Part shown: one piece after another, positions 28,790 to 37,124 of the stretch | Layout: every line of letters starts with the position of its first letter | How positions within the stretch are numbered: position 1 is the first letter of the stretch | DNA from: Ostreibacterium oceani | Lineage (GTDB): Bacteria > Pseudomonadota > Gammaproteobacteria > Cardiobacteriales > Ostreibacteriaceae | DNA: 54,365 nt | Direction of reading: 5' to 3' | Assembly: GCF_009362845.1 (NCBI RefSeq) | Contig: NZ_WHNW01000013.1 | Span: forward strand, 1 to 54,365 | Program-made: the position numbers and the translations under genes | Notes under the pieces: model-generated | What the model saw: only the letters and a program-made list of their open reading frames with translations | The model's database searches: none | What the model was told of the DNA's origin: nothing

Positions 28790-28990
28790 TTATTTTTGCG
28801 TGGTTTTGTGCGTGTCGTCAGCGAGAATGGTCTCAACCGCCGAGACGATGATGTCGTGCGCGGCTTTGGACGCGGTCACGCGGTGTTTATTGGCGATTTT
28901 GCGCAGGGTTTTGATGTCGCTCTTGGTCATTCTGACCATTAGCTGCTCGGTGCGCTTTTCAGGCGCAACTTGAATGAATTGTTTTTTCAT
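28790..28990 (-). CDS. Small ribbon-helix-helix-like regulator
   Basis: 66 residues, first gene of the leftward early operon. RTEQLMVRMTKSDIKTLRKIANKHRVTASKAAHDII has the short beta strand then two helices of Arc/MetJ-type DNA-binding proteins. Its position opposite the repressor gene is that of Cro/Cox in temperate phages. Whether it acts as Cro, Cox or plasmid-type repressor cannot be told. GAGAG lies 6 bp upstream. Confidence 0.7.
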   Translation of the reverse strand: MKKQFIQVAPEKRTEQLMVRMTKSDIKTLRKIANKHRVTASKAAHDIIVSAVETILADDTHKTTQK

Positions 28991-29059
28991 GATACTCTCG
29001 CAGTTAGCTTGTTGATACGTTCAAAGTAATGTGAATAATATAGAGGATATTGTGAATTG
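28991..29059. promoter_or_regulatory. Divergent immunity/early control region
   Basis: 69 bp between the leftward early operon and the rightward repressor gene. A rightward promoter is visible as TTGATA (29012-29017), 18 bp, TAATAT (29036-29041). The motif TGTGAAT occurs twice 21 bp apart (29030-29037 region and 29051-29057), overlapping the -10 and the repressor start. These are candidate half-sites for the repressor or the small regulator. Confidence 0.55.
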
Positions 29060-29602
29060 ATGCAAGAAAAAAATGCAGAATTCTGTGAAATTTTAAAGGC
29101 AGAGAGAATTCGCCTTGGGCTTGGTCAGCTTAAATTTTCTGAATTATCAGGGGTTTCGGTTAACTCTCAGTCAAATTACGAAACAGGCAAAGCGATACCT
29201 AATGCCGAGTACTTATCAAGACTCGCAGACATAGGTGTTGATGTGCTTTTCTTACTGACAGGCAAGCGCAACGATTTGCACCTGTCCAACGAAGAGGCCT
29301 TATTGCTGTCGCTGTTTCGCGACGCGCCCGTGGGCGTGCAGCGCCACATCCTCGCGGGGCTATTGCAAGGCGGTGTACAATCGGGCGAGACCTCGCCCGC
29401 TAAAACACAGGGCAGCACATCGACTGTCGGCAACAACAGCCCTAATTCGGGCAATTATTCAGGTAATGCGGCAAGCGGAGACATTAATATCAATGCCGAG
29501 CGCCCGCGCGTCAGTAAGTCGAATAAATCAAGCAAATCGGTTAAGCAAACCGTGACAGGCGATGGCAATGTCACGATTGGTGGCAATGTAAAAAACAAGT
29601 AG
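29060..29602 (+). CDS. Prophage repressor (HTH_XRE), no LexA-type peptidase domain
   Basis: 180 residues. The N-terminal XRE helix-turn-helix is clear (LKAERIRLGLGQLKFSELSGVSVNSQSNYETGKAIPN), followed by ADIGVDVLFLLTGKR typical of P2/Mu-like repressors. The C-terminal ~80 residues are low complexity, rich in Asn, Gly, Ser and Lys. They end in VTGDGNVTIGGNVKNK, a glycine/asparagine beta-repeat that recurs at the start of the next protein. No Ser-Lys autocleavage domain is seen, so induction is likely through an antirepressor rather than RecA. ATG at 29060 chosen. Confidence 0.88.
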   Translation: MQEKNAEFCEILKAERIRLGLGQLKFSELSGVSVNSQSNYETGKAIPNAEYLSRLADIGVDVLFLLTGKRNDLHLSNEEALLLSLFRDAPVGVQRHILAGLLQGGVQSGETSPAKTQGSTSTVGNNSPNSGNYSGNAASGDININAERPRVSKSNKSSKSVKQTVTGDGNVTIGGNVKNK

Positions 29603-29608
29603 GTTGCA

Positions 29609-29974
29609 ATGGCAAAAGGAAAAACAAAACAACGGATAAAGGGCAATAACAACATCACAATCGCGGGGGATGTCAACGCGCCCATTCATTTGCAATTAAA
29701 TGGGCAACCCACGCTATCATCCAACGACATGATTAGCCCAATCCTTGGTGCGCCCTATGAGGTCAAGACCGCAGCCTTGACGTTTGCAAAAAAGCACTTT
29801 TCAATCGATCATCTAAAATCATTGAATGAATCTCAATTAATCATCGTCTATGATTATTTTTTGGTCGCGCGCGACAATCACACCCTACAGCAGCAGCGAA
29901 ATATGTTTACGCGCACCATCAGTGCGATTAAGTCGTTTTTAGCACGCAAAAAGGCGAGTAACCCACCGTTTTAA
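29609..29974 (+). CDS. Hypothetical protein with GNNNITIAGDV motif, repressor operon
   Basis: 121 residues, starting 7 bp after the repressor stop. The N-terminus (QRIKGNNNITIAGDVNAP) repeats the motif at the repressor C-terminus (TGDGNVTIGGNV). The remainder (TAALTFAKKHFSIDHLKSLNESQLIIVYDYFLVARD) is helical and resembles a small phage-regulator dimer domain. The shared motif may let the two products associate; that is inference. No family recognised. Confidence 0.7.
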   Translation: MAKGKTKQRIKGNNNITIAGDVNAPIHLQLNGQPTLSSNDMISPILGAPYEVKTAALTFAKKHFSIDHLKSLNESQLIIVYDYFLVARDNHTLQQQRNMFTRTISAIKSFLARKKASNPPF

Positions 29975-29985
29975 CTAAATAAAAA

Positions 29986-31179
29986 ATGAAAAATAATGAC
30001 ATTAATATTCTAGCGAGCATTATCCATAAAATTGATAAAAAGGCGCACTCAACTAATGAAGTAGACCCAACACTCCGTGAAAATCTTCACGAACAAACAG
30101 AGGCCCTAACTAAATTGTTCAAATTGCTTGATGATTCATTTCGCAAAGGAAAAAAACACTCTTTTTGTAAATCATTTAATGAGGAAAATACTGTATCGTA
30201 TTGGGTAAAAGAAAAAATATTTAATAATCCGACACAGACTATTTCGAAAACGGATGAGTGCAACAAAAGAAATGTCGATGTAAAATCTGTTTATTTAGAC
30301 CTAAGCAAAAGAATAACATCCGCATTACATTATCATCTTTATAAGCAACAAGCATCAACAGGTGGAAATGTTCCTATTATATTTTACACCAAGGGTGACA
30401 ACCTATTTTTAATTATTGCACTGGTAAAATCCACAGAGAAGATAGATATTGATGAAAACGGTCATGTTATTGATGTCACTACAATTGATGATGAAACTAT
30501 AAAATTTGCTGCTAGAATAAATTTGGATGAAATGCGTTCACACTCTAACACAAAGAACGCTTCACCAAACGATCAAGCGGAAACTGAAACCCCGAATGCT
30601 TATATACACTGGCTGCAACATAATAAAGACATCGTCCAAACTTATGCCCAAGACTTCATCCCAATTGCTGAAAAACTCAACAGCAGCAAGAATACAAAAG
30701 CATTAATAAGTGTTTTAAATAGCTTCATCGAACATCATTACTCTGGTACTTTGGAGGAACAGGGAGAACAACTAAAAGATCGTGTATATAAAAAATTACT
30801 TGAATTCACGGAAGCTGAAAATTCAATTCATCTTATTCAAGATGTTGACCCCATTATTGATAGTTTTAAACCACAAGGAGCTGAAATTCCAAGATTTCAG
30901 GCGTATAGAGAGGATACAGCTATCCCTATAGACGACTCTTTTGGTCCCGACAAAACATCATTAAGGGGCGCGATCAAATTTAATATTACTTTAGGCGAAA
31001 AAAAAGACATTAAAGTAACAGCATTGCGTAAATATCTCGGAAGAGATGTTAAAATACTACAAACTGGTGATAGTTACATTTTATCCATAGCATTATCAGG
31101 CGAAGAAAGAACAAAACTAATAAAAGAACACCCTGGAATTTCACCTAATGGCAGCGACACCGACAAATCAGGTTCTTGA
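29986..31179 (+). CDS. YejK/NA37-like nucleoid-associated protein
   Basis: 397 residues. Several stretches follow the YejK (NdpA, NA37) family of nucleoid-associated proteins. These are the N-terminal IIHKIDKK, the middle KFAARINLDEM, AYIHWLQHNKDIVQTYAQDFI (compare the family's YLTFLKGR-type segment) and DDSFGPDKTSLRGAIKF near residue 305 (compare ESFPADRSTLR). The family binds the nucleoid; its activity is poorly known. The gene is AT-rich, lies in the repressor transcript, and overlaps the next gene by 32 bp, so the two products may function together. Confidence 0.7.
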   Translation: MKNNDINILASIIHKIDKKAHSTNEVDPTLRENLHEQTEALTKLFKLLDDSFRKGKKHSFCKSFNEENTVSYWVKEKIFNNPTQTISKTDECNKRNVDVKSVYLDLSKRITSALHYHLYKQQASTGGNVPIIFYTKGDNLFLIIALVKSTEKIDIDENGHVIDVTTIDDETIKFAARINLDEMRSHSNTKNASPNDQAETETPNAYIHWLQHNKDIVQTYAQDFIPIAEKLNSSKNTKALISVLNSFIEHHYSGTLEEQGEQLKDRVYKKLLEFTEAENSIHLIQDVDPIIDSFKPQGAEIPRFQAYREDTAIPIDDSFGPDKTSLRGAIKFNITLGEKKDIKVTALRKYLGRDVKILQTGDSYILSIALSGEERTKLIKEHPGISPNGSDTDKSGS

Positions 31180-32362
31180 ACGATTTAGAGAACTATTTCG
31201 AGACCAATGTATAAGCAATTTCACATTGGATAACAATGATATTAGTGGCCAAATTACACCGAGAACCCAGAGACACATCCAATTACTAGAAGAAATAGCC
31301 CAAGACGCGACCAATGCTAATAGAGAATACGAATTTACATTTGATGACCAAGCGCTGTTAGACAGTTTAGATTTTAATATAGGTTCCGCTTATTCTTTCT
31401 CTCAATTTTGCCCCGAAGTAAATAGTGGAAATTACCATAGTAGTTACGCGGATTTTTTTAACCGTGAAATAGGCCGCGCAACATCAATAAACGACCATTG
31501 TATTTTTGAACATATTTATAACAGTCATCAACGTATTCACGTAAGTGATGAAAAATTTAATTCAATCATTTTGTTAGCGTATACTTTCAATAAGGCCTTT
31601 TACAATGCATCCCCTCACACACTACTAGTTGGACAAAATTTAATCCAATTTATATTATATTCTGACAACCACCCCAGTGACCTTGTTGGCTCAATAAAAA
31701 ACCTTAAAAATGAAACGATTATAAATGAATTTTTAACTTGGTTTGATACTGAAGACAAAGGTTATCATAAAGAAAAAAAAGCCATTGTTGCCGATGAAAT
31801 AAATACACTGAGCGGCAATAGCGATATGATATATCTGTCAAATATTATCGCTGATTTCGAGTCTTTTAATACAGCGATTAAGGGAAAGTTCAAATTATAT
31901 CTTGAAAATTTCAAGTATGAAGATTTTATAAAGCGGCTGGAGGATAATTCTGAGAAATTTATAGAACAAGCAAATAACTCGCTTAAGAATGTCCAAAGCC
32001 AAGTCCTTGCCTTTCCAATCATAACGGCATTTATAGCGATGATACGATTCAATTTTTACTCCAGTAACGAAAAAGTAATGCCCGCTGTATCTGCTGTATT
32101 TTTGTTAGCCATCTTTATTTATGGCTTGGTTCTTTGGGCAAATATTAAACCCCAGCTGGACACCCTAAAACACCTTAAAAGCAAAGTAACATCTTTTGAA
32201 GAGGATGGGCGCATACCGAATGCTTTAGCGAAGCAATGGCATACTGACAAAGAGTTTATTTTACGTGCCACAAATTGGCAGATTTTACTTGGCTATTCAT
32301 ATATTTTATTGATATTTATTATTTTTGCAGCCGCAACCATTCTATTATACTTCTATAAGTAA
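31148..32362 (+). CDS. Hypothetical protein with C-terminal membrane domain
   Basis: 404 residues. The first ~270 are soluble and helical, with no recognised domain. Three hydrophobic segments follow: one near 277-295 (QVLAFPIITAFIAMI), one near 303-325 (VMPAVSAVFLLAIFIYGLVLW) and one at the end (ILLGYSYILLIFIIFAAATILLYF). A large cytosolic region plus membrane helices is a layout found in many abortive-infection effectors, but nothing here proves that role. The ATG at 31148 lies inside the NA37-like gene (32-bp overlap), which suggests coupled translation. Confidence 0.75.
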   Translation: MAATPTNQVLERFRELFRDQCISNFTLDNNDISGQITPRTQRHIQLLEEIAQDATNANREYEFTFDDQALLDSLDFNIGSAYSFSQFCPEVNSGNYHSSYADFFNREIGRATSINDHCIFEHIYNSHQRIHVSDEKFNSIILLAYTFNKAFYNASPHTLLVGQNLIQFILYSDNHPSDLVGSIKNLKNETIINEFLTWFDTEDKGYHKEKKAIVADEINTLSGNSDMIYLSNIIADFESFNTAIKGKFKLYLENFKYEDFIKRLEDNSEKFIEQANNSLKNVQSQVLAFPIITAFIAMIRFNFYSSNEKVMPAVSAVFLLAIFIYGLVLWANIKPQLDTLKHLKSKVTSFEEDGRIPNALAKQWHTDKEFILRATNWQILLGYSYILLIFIIFAAATILLYFYK

Positions 32363-32372
32363 TTCATTAGCA

Positions 32373-32657
32373 ATGACTATTAAAACAAAAAAAATCGACA
32401 CAAGTAAGCTACTCGACAATGAAGAGATCATATTAATTGCGCTCAATGACGCGATTGATGACGGTGATGCAAAATATCTCATGGCGTTATTGGATGATAT
32501 TGCCAAAGTCCGTGGCATGACAAATCTCGCTAAGGAAACGGGGTTAAATAGAGAGAGTTTATACAAAACGTTTTCGGGGGCGCGCGACCCTAAATTCAGC
32601 ACGCTGGCAAAAATTCTACCTGCATTAGGGTACAAGCTACATATTGAGCGTGCTTAA
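32373..32657 (+). CDS. Antitoxin-like HTH protein (DUF/HigA-type addiction antidote), partner not seen
   Basis: 94 residues from the ATG at 32373. LLDNEEIILIALNDAIDDGDAKYLMALLDDIAKVRGMTNLAKETGLNRESLYKTFSGARDPKFSTLAKILPALGY follows the probable addiction module antidote family, normally paired with a RelE-like toxin just upstream. Here the upstream gene is the membrane protein, so the antitoxin is orphaned or controls that gene. It is convergent with tail gene D, the two stop regions overlapping by 4 bp. Confidence 0.8.
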   Translation: MTIKTKKIDTSKLLDNEEIILIALNDAIDDGDAKYLMALLDDIAKVRGMTNLAKETGLNRESLYKTFSGARDPKFSTLAKILPALGYKLHIERA

Positions 32658-33697
32658 TCACCCGCACTATCGCCAATCAGCTGGTCGTCTTTGACTTCGC
32701 AGTCGATTGATGTGGTTAGCCCCTGCTCGTCTAGCGTATGCGTGGCCTTGGTGATCAGCCAATCGACCGCATCAATCGCGGGTTTAAATCCCGATACCGC
32801 AATCGGCAACTCGGGGAAAAGGTGCGGCTGGCCATACGCAAAGCGTATCGACAAGGCGGCCACGCCGCGGTTAAGTCGTTTGAGCTCGGCAGCGGCTGCC
32901 ACCTCGGCATCGTCGGCAGTTTTGTAGGCTTTTTTGAGCGTGGTGGTGCGGGTGTCATCGCCTGCGAGCACCCAGCGCTTTTTCGCCGCTTGTAAATCAA
33001 AGTAATAGGCTTTGACCCCTGTGAATTTATCGCGGTCACTCATGCGGTAGCTGTGCTGGTCGCCGCTGGTGCGGGTGATAGCGACGGTAGGTAGGGCAAT
33101 GCCTGTGCTAGACAGCCCCTCGGCGGCGGCAATAAAAAGTAACGCACCGTTTTTGATTGTGGCAATCGCATCGTGCTCAATGGCTAATCGCGTGAGTAGG
33201 TTGGCATCGCTTTCATTGGACTGAATTTTGTGCGTGAGTTGAATGCCTGTGAGGCTTGCCGAGACGCGAGGCGTAAGTTCGTACTCGCTGGCAATTTTGC
33301 CAATCAATGCGCTGAGGGTTTGCTTTTCATAGCTGATATTTTTCTTTTCCAGCAGTGCTTCGCGAAAATCCGCGGATTTGGCGTTAATCGTGAGGATATC
33401 GGGCGCACCGCTATGCTCGACGGCATCGACGATAAACTGCCCCTTGTCTATGAGCGGCACGCCGCGCCAGCCCAGCGCAACAGACACCACCGCCCCATGC
33501 TCGGGCACGGGCATTACCCCGTCGTGATCGCTGAGCACAATGCTAACCGTGTCGGCCTCAAAGCCGCGATTGTCGTTAATGGTCAGCGAGACAATGCGGG
33601 TCGCGAGGTCATCGGTCACGTCGCGGTCGTTAATTGACAGCCGCCACGCGGGGTGTCTATGCCCTGCGGTCAACTCAAAGTGGGGTATATCAACCAT
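32654..33697 (-). CDS. D: Phage late control protein D (tail hub), P2 gpD
   Basis: 347 residues. The opening HFELTAGHRHPAWRLSINDRDVTDDLATRIVSLTINDNRGFEADTVSIVL and the central YEKQTLSALIGKIASEYELTPRVSASL are typical of P2 gpD, the VgrG-like hub at the tail tip. It is the last gene of the late tail operon, after U, as in P2. Hub proteins need baseplate partners (V, W, J, I) that are absent here. Confidence 0.9.
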   Translation of the reverse strand: MVDIPHFELTAGHRHPAWRLSINDRDVTDDLATRIVSLTINDNRGFEADTVSIVLSDHDGVMPVPEHGAVVSVALGWRGVPLIDKGQFIVDAVEHSGAPDILTINAKSADFREALLEKKNISYEKQTLSALIGKIASEYELTPRVSASLTGIQLTHKIQSNESDANLLTRLAIEHDAIATIKNGALLFIAAAEGLSSTGIALPTVAITRTSGDQHSYRMSDRDKFTGVKAYYFDLQAAKKRWVLAGDDTRTTTLKKAYKTADDAEVAAAAELKRLNRGVAALSIRFAYGQPHLFPELPIAVSGFKPAIDAVDWLITKATHTLDEQGLTTSIDCEVKDDQLIGDSAGD

Positions 33698-33718
33698 CGT
33701 TAACGCCTCTATATAATA

Positions 33719-34144
33719 TTACAAAAACCCTAGCGCATCGGTGAGTGCGCCGAGCAAATCCAAGTCGTCATCGCCGACGCGCTTGAGCTTAATCGTAAAA
33801 TCGATTTTGCGCGGTTGACCGTTGTCAAAAAACTCCGAGGCGGTATCGTCAATACCCTCGCAGACAAATAGCCCGTAGATTTTCCCCGTGCGCTCGACCA
33901 GCGGCCATGCTTGCCCCATATCCGCCATCGCACGCGCCAGCTCAATCGCGGTGCGCCCCCCTGTGATTTCGGGGTACAGCACGCCTGGCAGCGTAATGGT
34001 TTCGTCGCCTTGGCCCAAGTACTGCGCCCCTGCGCGCATTCCGACGCGCGAGTTAGTCGGGTGGCGCCACGCGCTGGTGCGTGATAGCTCTTGGTACGGC
34101 AAGGTGGATAACCCAAACACAAACATCCCCCATGACATCATCAT
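33719..34144 (-). CDS. U: Tail protein U (P2 gpU)
   Basis: 141 residues. MFVFGLSTLPYQELSRTSAWRHPTNSRVGMRAGAQYLGQGDETITLPGVLYPEITGG is a clear P2 gpU sequence, the tail terminator-like protein. The protein lies before D and after T, in P2 order, but higBA is inserted (on the other strand) between T and U. Three ATG codons start the frame; the first usable one is taken. Confidence 0.92.
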   Translation of the reverse strand: MMMSWGMFVFGLSTLPYQELSRTSAWRHPTNSRVGMRAGAQYLGQGDETITLPGVLYPEITGGRTAIELARAMADMGQAWPLVERTGKIYGLFVCEGIDDTASEFFDNGQPRKIDFTIKLKRVGDDDLDLLGALTDALGFL

Positions 34145-34185
34145 AATACAGCACCTCTATGAGTCAATTCTTTGAATAATTTGTA

Positions 34186-34214
34186 TTGCGTAACGTGACG
34201 CGATACGGTATAAT
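34186..34214 (+). promoter_or_regulatory. Promoter of higBA, apparently leaderless
   Basis: TTGCGT (34186-34191), 17 bp, TATAAT (34209-34214). The higB ATG is at 34222, only 7 bp after the -10, so transcription would start at or next to the start codon. No Shine-Dalgarno is present. Confidence 0.65.
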
Positions 34215-34221
34215 AATCACC

Positions 34222-34500
34222 ATGATAAAAGATTTTAAGCATAAAGGCCTGAAAAAATTGTTTACAAAAAATGATAGTAGTGGCGTACAACCTGCTCACG
34301 CTAAAAAATTGCGCTTTTTGTTGTTTCGATTGAATGCCGCAGAAACCATACAGGATATGGACTTTGCAGGCACTAACCTGCATTCCCTGCATGGTGATTT
34401 GAAAGGGCATTGGAGCGTTAAAGTGAGTGGCAACTGGCGGATGACATTTGCCTTTGAAAATGGCGATGCTTATATTGTTGACTATCAAGATTACCACTAA
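34222..34500 (+). CDS. higB: RelE/HigB-type toxin
   Basis: 92 residues. IKDFKHKGLKKLFTKNDSSGVQPAHAKKLRFLLFRLNAAETIQDMD and LHSLHGDLKGHWSVKVSGNWRMTFAFENGDAYIVDYQDYH match the HigB/YgiT-linked ribosome-dependent mRNA interferase family. The family's W-x-V/I-x-V-x-x-N-W-R-x-x-F core is intact. Its antitoxin gene follows 25 bp later. The pair sits in reverse orientation between tail genes T and U, as a stand-alone accessory insertion. Confidence 0.92.
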   Translation: MIKDFKHKGLKKLFTKNDSSGVQPAHAKKLRFLLFRLNAAETIQDMDFAGTNLHSLHGDLKGHWSVKVSGNWRMTFAFENGDAYIVDYQDYH

Positions 34501-34525
34501 CCACCAATTAAAGAGGAAAAATATT

Positions 34526-34825
34526 ATGCGTATGCACAATCCACCCCACCCCGGTGAAGTATTAAAGGGGTTATACCTAGACGAATTGGGGCTAAGTATC
34601 ACCGATGCCGCCACGGCCCTCGGTATGCCTCGCTCTGCGTTGTCTGAAATTGTCCACGGTAAACGGGGCATTAGCTCTAGGGTTGCAATTAAACTCGCCA
34701 CCGCTTTCGGTGGCAGCGCGCAAAGCTGGCTAAACATGCAGTCACAGTATGACCTATGGCAAGCCGAGCAAACATACGGCGGCGAGGACGTTAAAAAATT
34801 GGTCGAGCAACGGCCCGATGCGTAG
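34526..34825 (+). CDS. higA: HigA-type antitoxin
   Basis: 99 residues. HNPPHPGEVLKGLYLDELGLSITDAATALGMPRSALSEIVHGKRGISSRVAIKLATAFGGSAQSWLNMQ is the XRE-type HigA antitoxin pattern. It should neutralise HigB and repress the higBA promoter. AAGAGG lies 8 bp upstream of the ATG (another ATG is two codons on). The tape-measure gene ends only 35 bp beyond, on the other strand. Confidence 0.93.
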   Translation: MRMHNPPHPGEVLKGLYLDELGLSITDAATALGMPRSALSEIVHGKRGISSRVAIKLATAFGGSAQSWLNMQSQYDLWQAEQTYGGEDVKKLVEQRPDA

Positions 34826-34860
34826 TTAGCACTATTTATATTCGTCATTTGCTTACCCCT

Positions 34861-37113
34861 CTAGTTATCCCCGATGAGTGCTTCGTTGGTCTTTGCCGCG
34901 ACCGCATTCGCCACGGCACGTGGATTACTGGCTTCGTTAATCGTGATATTTTGCGTAATAGGCGCACTGACGGTTTTGTTATTGTTAATCGTTTGGGCGA
35001 TTTTTTTAGGATTCATCATGGCTTTGACGTCATCCGACGCATACGTCTGGAATAGCTTAACCCCGCCTTTTATTAGCGACGCTTGCCCTGCTATCCCGCC
35101 TGCAATTCCCGCGGCGGGGTTGTTGTAGGCGAGCGGCTGTTGGGACTTGTCTTGCATGCCCGTGATGGTTTTAAACCCGTTGATGACTTTTTCAATGAGC
35201 TTTAGCACGCCGCCGAATTTGTCGTGTAAAAAATTAACTACGCTGGCGGCAACTTCTTTGAATCTTTCAAAGTGCGCACCAATATCAATGCCAACATAGT
35301 TACCGATTTTTTCAATTAACTCCCATAGCTTACGAATAGGCGTCGTGACAAAGTCGAGGGCAGCTTTGGCAAAGGATTTCGCCGCCTCCCACGCCCCTGC
35401 CCAGTCGCCATTAAGGATAGCCACCACAAACTCGATGGCGTAGCTGAGCCCGTCAATCAGCTGGCGTACGATGGGCATGTTTTGTATCGCCAACGCAAAT
35501 GGGTTGGTGCTAAACCATTGCGTCACCTTATCCCAATTTTTATACAGCAAATACGCCGCGCCAGCGAGCGCCCCCACCGCCAATACCAGCCAGCCAATCG
35601 GGGATGCAAATATCGCAAGCCCGACGGCTTTTAGCCCGAATGCAAATTTACCCAACACGGCGAGGGCGCCTTTGCTTTTGATAATCGCCGCCAGCCCTTT
35701 CCCTATCCCAAAAAAACTAGCCAGTTTAATGCTGCCAAACGAAATCCCTAACAGCTTTGCTGATTGTGCCATCCCGCCAAACTTATCAGTAAGCTGCGTC
35801 AGCGTCCCCCAACCCTCCGATATTTTCCGAAAAAGTGTCGATACCCCTTTAACAAGGCTGACAATCTGTCCGCCAATTTTTTCAGCCAGCGCCTTTAGCT
35901 CGCCGTTTTTTGCCATGGCGTTAATTTTATCCAACAACCCAAGCAGTTTTTGCTTGAGCAAATCAAACGCGCCTGATCGCATAATCGACAATTGAAAACG
36001 TGCCCACTGGTCTTTTAGATTGGAGATAATCCCAACCCACGTTTTGGCAAGCTCGTCAGCTGCCCCCTCATACTTTTCATTCCATATCTCTGTGAGCGCC
36101 GCCTCAATCGCCGCGCGGTCATTTTTCATCACCGTTTTAAAGCGCTGGATGCCTGCTTTATCGGTATAGTTATAGGTGACTTCTTCGCCTTTGCTATTTG
36201 CTTTGATGCCAAATTCTTTAAGCCGCTCATTTTCGCCTGTGACCGCATCGGCAATCGCCTCAACAGCTTGGTTTAGCGGCTTACCCATTGCTGCAGCGGT
36301 GTCGCCCAATGTTTTGAGCAGCCCTGTCTGCGGGTCTAACCCGTAGGCGCGCAATTTGACAAACGCATCGGTAACCTCGGCAAGCTCGTAAGGCGTCTTA
36401 GCAGTAAAATCACTGACCCAATCCATGGACTTGGCCGCCTTGGCGCTCGTGCCCTCAACGGTTTTTAGGATGGCTTCGTAACGCTCAAACTCGGATGCCG
36501 TATTAATCAGCCCGCGCCCAAACATCGCCCCAACCCCCGTTGCTACACTGCCTGCGACGGCGCCTCTGCGGGCATATTTTAGCGTTGTCGCGCGGAGGTT
36601 TCCTCCCATATTTTTAAGCCTTGCCATCCGCTCAGCCGCCTTTCTTTGTTTGCCCATTGCGTGATTAGCGCTCGTGATATCCTTTGCCAGTTTTTTTTGA
36701 TAATCGCCTAAGCGCTTCGTGTTAACCCCCGCATTTTTCATTTCGCCTTTCAAGCGAGACAGTCGGGATTTTTGCTTATTGTATTGACCGCTTAATGTCT
36801 TGACTTGTTTGGTTTGGCGCTTAAACTTTTGTTGTAATTGCTTGCTAGGATTTTCTGTTAATGCCATTGCGCGCGCTAGCGATTTAAGCTCGGCCGTCGC
36901 GCTATTTAAGGACTGTTTCGTGCCCAGTGTCGATTTTCTCAGGGCATTAAATTGCCCCAGCTTTTTTTGTGCCACTGACAACTCGTGGACGCGTTTTTGT
37001 GCGCTCGCGAATGCCGTCGATGTCTTGGCAACAGCGCTGTTGATTTTATTGAGCGGCGCGCTGGCACGGTCTAGCGTCTGGAGCAGGATTTGCAGTTTTA
37101 AAGAATTTGCCAT
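34861..37113 (-). CDS. T: Tail tape measure protein (P2 gpT)
   Basis: 750 residues, sets tail length. The first ~150 residues are coiled and Lys-rich (VHELSVAQKKLGQFNALRK, LSRLKGEMKNAGVNTKRLG). The phage tail tape measure core follows (TASEFERYEAILKTVEGTSAKAAKSMDWVSDFTAKTPYELAEV). Hydrophobic segments (LKAVGLAIFASPIGWLVLAVGALAGAAYLLYKNW and neighbours) sit in the middle. The order E-T-U-D is that of P2, but a small opposite-strand gene lies between E' and T. Confidence 0.93.
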   Translation of the reverse strand: MANSLKLQILLQTLDRASAPLNKINSAVAKTSTAFASAQKRVHELSVAQKKLGQFNALRKSTLGTKQSLNSATAELKSLARAMALTENPSKQLQQKFKRQTKQVKTLSGQYNKQKSRLSRLKGEMKNAGVNTKRLGDYQKKLAKDITSANHAMGKQRKAAERMARLKNMGGNLRATTLKYARRGAVAGSVATGVGAMFGRGLINTASEFERYEAILKTVEGTSAKAAKSMDWVSDFTAKTPYELAEVTDAFVKLRAYGLDPQTGLLKTLGDTAAAMGKPLNQAVEAIADAVTGENERLKEFGIKANSKGEEVTYNYTDKAGIQRFKTVMKNDRAAIEAALTEIWNEKYEGAADELAKTWVGIISNLKDQWARFQLSIMRSGAFDLLKQKLLGLLDKINAMAKNGELKALAEKIGGQIVSLVKGVSTLFRKISEGWGTLTQLTDKFGGMAQSAKLLGISFGSIKLASFFGIGKGLAAIIKSKGALAVLGKFAFGLKAVGLAIFASPIGWLVLAVGALAGAAYLLYKNWDKVTQWFSTNPFALAIQNMPIVRQLIDGLSYAIEFVVAILNGDWAGAWEAAKSFAKAALDFVTTPIRKLWELIEKIGNYVGIDIGAHFERFKEVAASVVNFLHDKFGGVLKLIEKVINGFKTITGMQDKSQQPLAYNNPAAGIAGGIAGQASLIKGGVKLFQTYASDDVKAMMNPKKIAQTINNNKTVSAPITQNITINEASNPRAVANAVAAKTNEALIGDN

Positions 37114-37118
37114 ATAAT
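37090..37118 (+). promoter_or_regulatory. Promoter of the small membrane protein gene, apparently leaderless
   Basis: TTGCAG (37090-37095), 17 bp, TATAAT (37113-37118). The ATG of the rightward gene is at 37125, so the layout is the same as for higBA. The promoter overlaps the start of tape-measure gene T. Confidence 0.65.
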
Positions 37119-37124
37119 AACCTT

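Noticed and set aside
28429-28942. Overlapping frames on both strands near the CII-like gene
   Set aside because: The minus-strand gene has a Shine-Dalgarno, an HTH and operon continuity; the others have none.
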